From positions 36,642,528 to 36,706,527 of the forward strand of contig CAIIXF020000012.1 in NCBI GenBank assembly GCA_903813345.2: 64,000 nucleotides of DNA, given 5' to 3'. Under the pieces are notes generated by a model that worked only from the letters and a program-made list of their open reading frames with translations, did not search any database and had not been told where the DNA came from. This document shows positions 11,101 to 64,000 of this stretch, piece by piece. The stretch comes from Owenia fusiformis. Lineage: Eukaryota > Annelida > Polychaeta > Sabellida > Oweniidae. The first letter of the stretch is position 1, and each line of letters begins with the position of its first letter. Made by a program: the position numbers and the translations under genes.

Positions 11101-14100
11101 ATATTTGCGAATCTAACCTTGAGAACTTTCAAGGATTTGATGATATATTTGAATTCTGTGAATATTTTGCTACTTGAAAAACACTGATTTACAGTTTTAT
11201 TTATTTTATTCATTTTTAGGATTTTTGCTTTCCTGCATAAGTGCTGCCCTCTATCTATCCATGTATAAAGCAACTGGTTAACTATTCATTTACATTTTTC
11301 TGTTTGATATTATTTTCTTGTGCGTAGTTTTGAGTTGAGAGAGTTGGTCTCGTTATAACTGGTTCTGCTCTTAGAATGTTTCCATTTCTTAGTGTTTTGT
11401 AGTACTCCTTGGTCTTTCTCCTAAAGCTCTTGGGCAAGGGGACTTGGAGACATAGCTTTAGTCTATGAGCTGCTGGTCAAAAATGATTAACATTCGTTGC
11501 TCGGCATTCCACCACAAAAAATAAATATACCGTTTAAAAGTACTAGCTTTCCTTAAAAAGAAAATATATTTCGTTTTGATTAAGAGGACATAAAATTAAT
11601 AAGATGGTCTCCCGACTGGGTGCAAACATCTGCAATAGTAAAAATGACTTAATATATGACAAATATCACTCAAAGTGTTCGGCAGAGTTTCGTCTGGTTG
11701 ATGTTACATGCTACACCACCATTGATTGTCATGACAATTATCACTCAAAGTGTTCGGCAGAGTATCATCTCGTTCTCTAATACATGCTACATCACCATTG
11801 ATTGTCATGACAAGTATTACTCAAACTGTTCGGCAGAGTATCATCTAGTTCGCTGTTACATGCTACATCACCATTGATTGTCATGACAAGTATCACTCAA
11901 ACTGTTCGGCAAAGTATCATCTAGTTCGCTGTTACATGCTACATCACCATTGATTGTCATGACAAGTATCACTCAAACTGTTCGGCAGAGTATCATCTAG
12001 TTCGCTGTTACATGCTGTATCACCATTGATTGTCATGCCAAGTATTACTCAAACTGTTCGGAAGAGTATCATCTCGTTCGCTGTTCCATGCTACATCACC
12101 ATTGATTGTCATGCCAAGTATCACTCAAACTGTTCGGCAGAGTATCATCTAGTTCGCTGTTACATGCTGCATCACCATTGATTGTCATGCCAAGTATTAC
12201 TCAAACTGTTCGGCAGAGTATCATCTCGTTCGCCGTTCCATGCCACATCACCATTGATTGTCATGCCAAGTATTACTCAAACTGTTCGGCAGAGTATTAT
12301 CTATAATAGAATAACCACATTCAGGCTCATTTGGCTAGAAGTAAACTCCCTGTATCACTCCGCTTTAATTATCGCTATCTATCTCTTTCTTACCATGGTA
12401 TCTGTCAAATTAATTTGAGTCTAAATCCATCGATCAAACACAAATAGTGTTTTTCTTAATTCTGCTGGGTCAGGAATGACGTTGCTATCTTCGTAAAATA
12501 AATTAACCAATTAACCTCTTACCAATTTTCACTTCAGGATGTTTCAGAGATTTTACCGTTATTGGCTGCTGAGGACTTCTTAGATCAACTGAACACTTCC
12601 AAGCTATACGGCGAGGATGACTGTGAGGAGAACATGGCTCAGACATATGATGCGCTTGACTTTATCAGAAATGGAGGTTACTTTAATCAGCCTTTCGAGA
12701 TGAAAACACTGAAGGAAAGGCCCGAATCCAGGTACCCAAACAAGATGTACTTTTCTTTTTAGCGATATGGTTTTATCCTTGATAAATTAACGTCATGCTG
12801 AAAGCTTATACATCATTGTCTCATCATCAAGAAAAGAACACATACGATTATATGCACTGCTTCTTGTGACTTGGTTTTGTGTCCATGTATGCATCCGGCG
12901 ATGGGCGTTTGCGTCTTAGCGTTTGCGTCTAACAATTGTTTCATGTTTGTGAGCATTTGCATATTTCATTGATTTGTTTCTAATCGGACTAAATACATTC
13001 AACTAAATGCACGAACCTTAAAATACTTTTTCAAACAAAAGGTATTGTTTGTATGCCATTGCATTAGATATGTAATACGTAACCATTTATAATGAAATAA
13101 TATGCCCAAGGGGTCCCTAGGGTTGTTGGGGAAAATAGGCATGGTGTATTTATAACTTCACAATTGCTCTCTTTAGAGGCAAGATTGTCATCGTGCTGAA
13201 CGATGGGGTCGCATTTCAAAGAAAGGGAAATATGGAACAAGCCTTCGAAAAAACAAAATCTTCTATAACAGCCCTCCATCAAGAAATCGGAGTGAGTTAT
13301 ATGACACTTGAGTTCTTCATACGTCAGTCTGGAGATGAAAGGTTCGGATCGGAGGAAATGGCGTTGTATCAACCGAACCTTGCAATGATGTCGATGGATG
13401 AAAATCCCTTCGATAAATTCAAGTCAGCTCTATTACGGTACACATGCACTCATGAAGATGAAGTCATAACAACAACCACCACCAAGCCAAAACCAACAAC
13501 AACTACCACTACGCCAAAACCAACAACAACAACTACGACTACGCCAAAACCAACAACAACAACAACAACAACAACAGCAACAGCAACCCCAACAACGACT
13601 CAGCGACCTATTGAACCTGAAGGTAAGCCAGAAACGTTGTTCTATTTTAGTATATTTAATCAGTTAAATATTAAATATTAACTGCGAGATCTAAACGCAG
13701 TAATATTGTGATTTAGTCAGAACAAATGTAAGTGTGTGACACCATTTGGTTGGTGCTTATAGCTTGAAACGTGTTCAAAAGACTAGATGCGAGTAGAAAA
13801 ACTTTCGATTTACGTCGTTGGATTTAAAAATTAAGTCAAAGTAATATCATATTTGAAATCTATATGTAAAATAAGATCTAGGAATAAAATCATAAGAAGT
13901 TTTTTTCTTGTATTGGACACTAAGATAATAAATTCCTTTGTTGGACATATTTTAATTTGTATAACTTTCAGATACACAAAGGGTGACATGAAAAATGAAC
14001 CACTAAAACGGATGAATATTCAAGTTTAAGGGAACTTTCTAGATATCTGTCATATTATCTGACCCGAATCTACTCGCATCTGTGTCATTCTAAATACCCT

Positions 14101-15922
14101 CTGTTTCAAATAAAGTATTTTCCTACTAAGGAAAACTTCAAAGAATTTGAGTAAATGACCAATAAACTTAATGAAACTTTCCACAAAAAGTTTGAGGCAT
14201 ATAATTCACATTATCCGACAATTTGAAGACGATTGATAAATCGTTACTCAAAATATTACATACAGAACATAGCATGTACCAAAAACACCGATGTGACTTT
14301 TTCCAAGTTTGCGACGTCAAACTTACCTAAGATTGCCAAACTGACCAAAGTCAGGCTGCTCTTCAAAACTAAGCGGACAGAGGTATTTATATTCAAAATA
14401 TGTTATAGACTTTACAAATGATTCTGTTCATGAGAGTTGTATATTTCATAAAATAAAGATGTCACTGAAAGCTATATAATAACAATGCAAAAGTCCTTAC
14501 ACTCGGGTCTTATAACAATATTGCCTAACTGTTCATTGTTATGCCATATTTCCTTAATATTTACCCTTTCCTGTCCAATGACATCAATGAGTATAATTTT
14601 GTGACTAATGTATCAAAATGATTTTCTTAGGGGTTTATCTTCTAAATATTCTTGATGCACTTTTGGTATTTAATTCAAAAGAATCTATAATATTTCCATT
14701 TATTGCAATAATTTTGAATCATAATGGTCCGAACATTGATATATTAAGGATAGCAGTGCTTATTGTGACGACATATATCTGAATTCCTCAAATAATTTGG
14801 TCTGGAAAGGGTTAATTGCAGTACAACATTGTCCGGGACTGTTAGTAAAATGTATGAGGAAATTTAATAACACATTCTGCTCATAATTAGAATTTTATAT
14901 ATAAAGACTTTTGTCTGCATACTTTTACAGAGCAACCTGATTTTGGTCAGTTTGGCAATCTTTAGTTAGTTTGACGTCACAAACTTGTAAAAAGTCACAT
15001 CGGTGTTTTTGGTATATGCTATATGTAATATTTTGAGTAAAAATCAATCAATTGTTTCCAAATGTTCTCAGAGGGTGTATTATATGCCTCAAATTATGCG
15101 TGGTAAGTTTCATTGAGTTTACTTACCTTATACAAAAGTTGTTTAAGGGTTTTCTCTATAGGAAAATACTTTTGATATAGAGGGTATGTATTTTGGTCAT
15201 TAATATTGTTTTTTGAAACGGTTATTTTCGCGAGGACCGAACATTTTTGTTGTTAAATTTACACTTCTAAAGTCTAAAAGGTAAAAGTACACTTTTACAA
15301 TTAAATAGCGTTTTTTAATTTGTTTATAGTTTGTGTAGATGTCGTTTTTGGTATTGATATAAGCTGCTCATTGGAGGTTAGCAACATAACGAAAGCGTTC
15401 GAAATATCTCAGCAAATCATGGATAGTTTTGGTTCAACATCCCAATTTGGTGGCCTTAACTATGATGAGACCGTCGTTGATACCTTTCTGTTTACAAGGA
15501 ATGTAGAAAGTGCTAAACAAAGCGTTGGAAACTTTCGTACCAAAGCAGTTGCATGCGGTACCAAAACAATAGCAGCTATCGCAAAAGCTAGATCTGATTA
15601 CTTTGATTCTCAATCTGACGATCCAGACCACAAGAATCTTATTATACTATTTGGTGATGGAAATGAAACGCCGTGGAAAACAAATCCCAAAATGTTAGCG
15701 GCTGCAGAAGGATTTAAGCAAGCTGGTGGGACGATCATTTGGGTGGTACTCACAAGTAATCGAGGAAACTTTAAGATTCAGCGTGGTTTAGAAGAGGAAA
15801 TCAAAATCAGTGCTTCTAAATATGACAATGGAGAGCCGTTAGTATTTGATCATCTTGATACCGAAATTGTTGCTAAAATCAAGGACTATGCACGAAGTCA
15901 ATTTGCCTGTACTTCAGTTTAA
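8104..15922 (+). CDS. Secreted two-domain vWFA protein (gene model, 5 coding exons)
   Basis: Coding exons are 8111-8171, 10850-11019, 12538-12731, 13177-13622 and 15330-15922, total 1464 nt: 487 residues plus stop, with all four junction phases consistent. Domains: signal peptide 1-20; vWFA domain 1 about 29-232; Thr/Pro-rich, probably O-glycosylated linker about 239-285; vWFA domain 2 about 292-487. Domain 1 lacks the first MIDAS Asp (QTSCT in place of DxSxS), so metal binding is doubtful. Domain 2 has DISCS and FGDGNE. The layout suggests an extracellular matrix or secreted adhesion protein; the partner is unknown. It is a tandem paralogue of the gene ending at 5486 and convergent with the ABCC gene. 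Introns hold a LINE fragment, foldbacks and a 76-bp minisatellite. Confidence 0.8.
8111..8171 (+). CDS. vWFA gene 2, exon 1: signal peptide
   Basis: The exon starts after acceptor ttcttacag at 8104 and reads ATGATG at 8111. It encodes MMHCGIYFAIFGISLL, a short hydrophobic signal peptide, and stops at TATGGAC|gtaagt. The leftover C pairs with AT of the next exon to give His. The open frame that continues to 8365 runs into intron and is not coding. Confidence 0.75.
8738..9400 (+). mobile_element. Foldback element with a (GTCC)n core, copy 1
   Basis: The left end has ATCCCAACGAgCGAAgTTCG. The right end near 9368-9405 has TTCGTTGGGATTTGC then CTCCGCGGAGTTGC. Near the left end is a GTCC tetranucleotide tract (about 8778-8830). 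The body has spaced modules with AAAATGGC-type motifs. The same ends, in the opposite orientation, occur at 60790-61975, so this is a repeat family. It has no coding capacity and lies in intron 1 of vWFA gene 2. Confidence 0.7.
9640..10520 (+). mobile_element. LINE 3' fragment (RT C-terminal region), degraded
   Basis: Frames shift repeatedly, but the order of motifs is that of a CR1/Jockey-type RT tail. A FDSCNRIYNSASD-like block with LQSLERLYYRAACLVSGA is near 9770-9870. An LNWKTLFSLEERN block follows. Near 10240-10345 are a FLNRLRFGL-like stretch and a zinc-knuckle-like pattern ending FLLKCSLL. Many stops are present. It is a different copy, and probably a different subfamily, from the element at 337-2830. 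It lies in intron 1 of vWFA gene 2. Confidence 0.65.
10850..11019 (+). CDS. vWFA gene 2, exon 2: start of domain 1
   Basis: Acceptor ttgttatag, donor AAG|gtagga. It encodes CADIVFMVQTSCTLTPTSLQ and on to LAVVKYSK. The first beta strand and helix of a vWFA domain are clear. The MIDAS motif has Gln where Asp is expected (QTSCT). It is phase 1 at the start (two bases complete a codon) and phase 0 at the end. Confidence 0.75.
11656..12310 (+). repeat. 76-bp minisatellite in intron 2 of vWFA gene 2
   Basis: About 8.5 copies of a 75-76 bp unit with the core tgttcggcagagtatcatct and the second block accattgattgtcatg. Copies differ by a few substitutions (gacaagtat/gccaagtat). It lies 230 bp before exon 3 and carries no exon sequence, unlike the junction arrays elsewhere in the window. 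Short open frames through it are a side effect of the repeat. Confidence 0.92.
12538..12731 (+). CDS. vWFA gene 2, exon 3: middle of domain 1
   Basis: Acceptor acttcag, donor CCAG|gtaccc. It encodes DVSEILPLLAAEDFLDQL through DALDFIRNGGYF to LKERPES. Its position between the first strand and the KIVIVLNDG strand fits the helical middle of a vWFA domain. The sequence is weakly conserved and would not be recognised alone. It starts in phase 0 and leaves AG, which with A of the next exon makes Arg. Confidence 0.7.
13177..13622 (+). CDS. vWFA gene 2, exon 4: end of domain 1 and Thr-rich linker
   Basis: Acceptor ctctttag, donor GAAG|gtaagc. It first encodes the central strand KIVIVLNDGVAF, where DG matches the third MIDAS loop, and goes on to FKSALLRYTC, the end of domain 1. 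After HEDEV comes a run of Thr blocks split by KPKP and TPKP and ending TQRPIEPE, about 47 residues. This linker is built from ACA/ACT/ACC triplets in tandem and is a likely site of dense O-glycosylation and of length variation. Confidence 0.78.
13785..14081 (+). mobile_element. Short foldback/MITE, family 1 copy A
   Basis: Terminal inverted repeats are AGATGCGAGTAG at the left and CTACTCGCATCT at the right. A related copy in the reverse orientation lies at 43322-43530 in an ABCC intron and shares the TTCCCTTAAACTTGAATATT block and the AAATATGTCCA block. About 297 bp, non-coding. Confidence 0.65.
14092..15197 (+). mobile_element. Foldback element with about 280-bp inverted arms
   Basis: The left arm (about 14092-14370) and right arm (about 14930-15197) are inverted copies. 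Shared blocks include accctct near the ends, agtattttccta, tttgaggcatataat, actcaaaatattacat, accaaaaacaccgatgtgac and attgccaaactgacc. Arms differ at perhaps one base in six, so it is old. The unpaired middle (14371-14929) shows no coding sequence. It adjoins the previous element and fills most of the last intron of vWFA gene 2. Confidence 0.75.
15330..15922 (+). CDS. vWFA gene 2, exon 5: second vWFA domain and stop
   Basis: Acceptor tttgtttatag. The leftover G plus TT gives Val, then CVDVVFGIDISCS with the MIDAS motif DISCS. Later landmarks are SQFGGLNYD, the CGTKT turn, NLIILFGDGNETPW (third MIDAS loop region) and GGTIIWVVLTSNRG. It ends SQFACTSV. Length and Cys pattern match the last exon of the first vWFA gene. 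One exon holds the whole domain, as there. Confidence 0.82.
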
Positions 15923-16207
15923 AAATATTTGATAGTAAATACGTATTTACGATAACCATAAGGATTCCTAATATTATTTCTATTTGATATATCCAGTTGT
16001 CAATCAATATTCAATTCGTTTATTCAGCTATATCATGAGCTACGTGTATATGCAAATATACAAAAGTGATCACAAAAAGCTGAAAACAATACTATACAAA
16101 TATTGAATGATGTTGAGTATAATACCAGTATTTATCCCACGATTAATGTGTTATCTGTACAATAACAGCTATTGATATTTCTGATATTATTGAAGTCCGT
16201 GTGATAT

Positions 16208-16724
16208 AGTCAATTCAACTAGTTCCAAATACCATTTACAGGTCCAGGATCACAATGTTTATGGTCAGAATGACCCTAAACATGATGAAATGACATTTTC
16301 AGCCCTATGAAAATGTGACTGAAAAATAGCTAAAAGTAGGAGGTAGGAAAGGTCAGTGAACAGAATCTTTTGAAATTTTCAGAAAATGTGCCCAATATAT
16401 TGCTCTAAATGATACAATCTTTGAATAATAGAAAAAGAAAAAAAATGAAAAAACTGATTTGAAAAGCGATCTATTTTCCTTTTTATGACCGCCATTTTTG
16501 TTTCAGACAATTTTCTAAAATTTCCAAGATTGTATCAGTTAGAGCATTTTCTGAAAAATTCATAATATTCTGTTCAGTGACCTTCCCTAGCTCCTACTTT
16601 TAGCTTTTTTCAGTTACACTTTCAAAGGGCTAAAAAGGTTATTTCATCATGTTTAGGGTCATTCTGACCATGTACATTGTGATCCTGGTCATGTAAATGA
16701 TATGTGGAAATAGTTAAATTGACT
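16208..16724. mobile_element. Foldback element, nearly a complete hairpin
   Basis: Left AGTCAATTCAACTAGTTCC matches right GGAAATAGTTAAATTGACT inverted. Symmetry continues inward through gatcacaatg, ggtcagaatgaccctaaaca and agctaaaagtaggag to a centre near 16450-16480. Each arm is about 240 bp. It is non-coding and lies between the stop codons of the convergent vWFA and ABCC genes. Confidence 0.8.
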
Positions 16725-17055
16725 GGAGGTCAAACCAGAACTCTGTTATCTTTGTTCAAAAAATGTCTAAAAATGCAATTTTTTTGTCACTTCTTGTTTC
16801 GTCATTTCCTGTTAACTTCCATCGCACCTTAACAATGTGTCTCAAAAATCGAAAATTGGATAAATAATGCCACATGTTCAAAGTAGTCTTTACATGTGAC
16901 TTCACATTCGTTGAATACCTGTATTTATTTTTCTAAAAATACACCTTTCATATCGATGACTTACACATGAATGGGATACCTTGTGGTATTTTTGGTCACC
17001 TGGAACATGACTGACCAATCACATGCTGATTATCACTTCAGAGAAATAATAATAT

Positions 17056-17201
17056 AAGTTATTGAATGATTTGTATGTAGTGCAATATGGGATATATTCT
17101 GCTCGAGAACGTCCGTATTGGAACGAGACGAAGTCGAGTGCCAATACAGAATATTGAGAGCAGAATATATCCTGTATTGTACTTCGAATCATTCTATAAC
17201 G
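17056..17201. repeat. Inverted repeat, about 45-bp arms
   Basis: gttattgaatgattt at the left and its complement at the right, with ggatatattctgctc on both inner sides. A second weak symmetry (atcgtgtgatc / gatcatacgat) extends to about 17370, so the full element may be 17056-17380. Confidence 0.6.
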
Positions 17202-17721
17202 TTTTTATCGTGTGATCCTCTGTATTGGTGCTGAGAATGTCTCCTCCGTACCAATATTTTCTTATTGCGACTGAGATGATCAATGGGGACAATCTTAGTA
17301 GCAATACATATTGGTACAGCACAAGAACTGACCAATCAGAAGGCTTCATTTTACAGATCATACGATAAACAGGCATATCATATCGGACACCATAACAATA
17401 ATAGATTTAAACAAATATTCAATAATAATAATACAAATGGTCTCATTGAGGTGTTTAAAATCTGTATTATTTTCTGAAGTTAACTTGTCAATATTGTAGA
17501 ATAAATCAACGATATAAGTAAATGTTGGCTGTGAAAATCAATAAAAGACCATACAGCCACGTTAAGCATTTGATGTGAAGTAATATAATTCACAAACTAT
17601 AACAGTACTCAAAGGCTGAAATATATCAAATTCAGTATATATTGCTTCATTTTCTTCATAGGAACTTGGCCAACAGAAAGATGGCAGTAATGAAGAGAAA
17701 CCTTTACAGTGTACATTTTCG

Positions 17722-17727
17722 TTTATT
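17722..17727 (-). promoter_or_regulatory. Candidate poly(A) signal of the ABCC gene
   Basis: AATAAA on the minus strand (TTTATT on plus), 71 bp past the stop codon at 17798-17800. It is the nearest canonical signal. Confidence 0.45.
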
Positions 17728-17797
17728 AATGCGACTTCATCGTGCCTATAGCTTAATATATTCATGTGTTTTATATTGCACTGGGTGTCTTTCTAAG

Positions 17798-63852
<46,055 letters not shown>

Positions 63853-64000
63853 CTAAACATATTTAAAAGCGTATATTGGTATATTACATAGATTGAGATG
63901 TTTCAGCTTCTGTGACAAGGCAATTATTATCATCAACCTGCATTTACCTTTGCGATGAACTATATTAACTTATAAAGTAGACCGGATGATTGCTGAAAAT

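Noticed and set aside
11656-12310. Regular 76-bp repeats resembling a CRISPR array
   Set aside because: Units are contiguous, with no unique spacers, and the DNA is clearly animal. It is a minisatellite.

Overview
This window is AT-rich, intron-rich animal DNA. It has GT-AG spliced genes, non-LTR retrotransposons, Tc1/mariner relics, foldback elements and many minisatellites. It looks like a marine or other aquatic invertebrate; nothing here fixes the species.

Left third, plus strand (about 3.2-15.9 kb): two tandem paralogous genes for secreted von Willebrand factor A (vWFA) proteins. The first is seen only as its 3' part (candidate exon ending at 3321, exons 4030-4181 and 4882-5486), downstream of a broken retrotransposon. 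The second is complete as coding sequence: five coding exons from 8111 to 15922 join in frame into 487 residues. They encode a signal peptide, a degenerate vWFA domain, a Thr/Pro-rich linker and a second vWFA domain with a recognisable MIDAS motif.

Right three quarters, minus strand (63.9 down to 17.8 kb): one long ABCC (MRP1/2/3-type) ABC exporter gene. I placed 30 exons. Their lengths sum to 4641 nt (1546 codons plus stop) and all 29 junction phases agree. Order is TMD0, L0, TMD1, NBD1, linker, TMD2, NBD2. Only a short first coding exon appears to be missing, beyond the right edge. The vWFA and ABCC genes are convergent, with 1.9 kb between their stop codons.

The rest is repeats. The intron between the NBD2 exons at 26.9 and 19.8 kb holds a 6.7-kb array of a 55-bp unit with higher-order duplication. 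Other introns carry foldbacks, Tc1/mariner relics, SINE-like tRNA heads and a 306-bp direct duplication with no difference seen by eye.

The most unusual signal is where the minisatellites sit. At four exon boundaries in the two unrelated gene families, the array unit contains the splice junction itself plus about 12-22 nt of adjoining exon: a vWFA acceptor at 4.9 kb, an ABCC donor at 44.2 kb (only two copies), an ABCC acceptor at 51.2 kb and an ABCC donor at 56.6 kb. A fifth array repeats the poly(A) signal of the first vWFA gene. The processing sites have been tandemly multiplied, leaving from one to several tens of decoy sites beside the real one.
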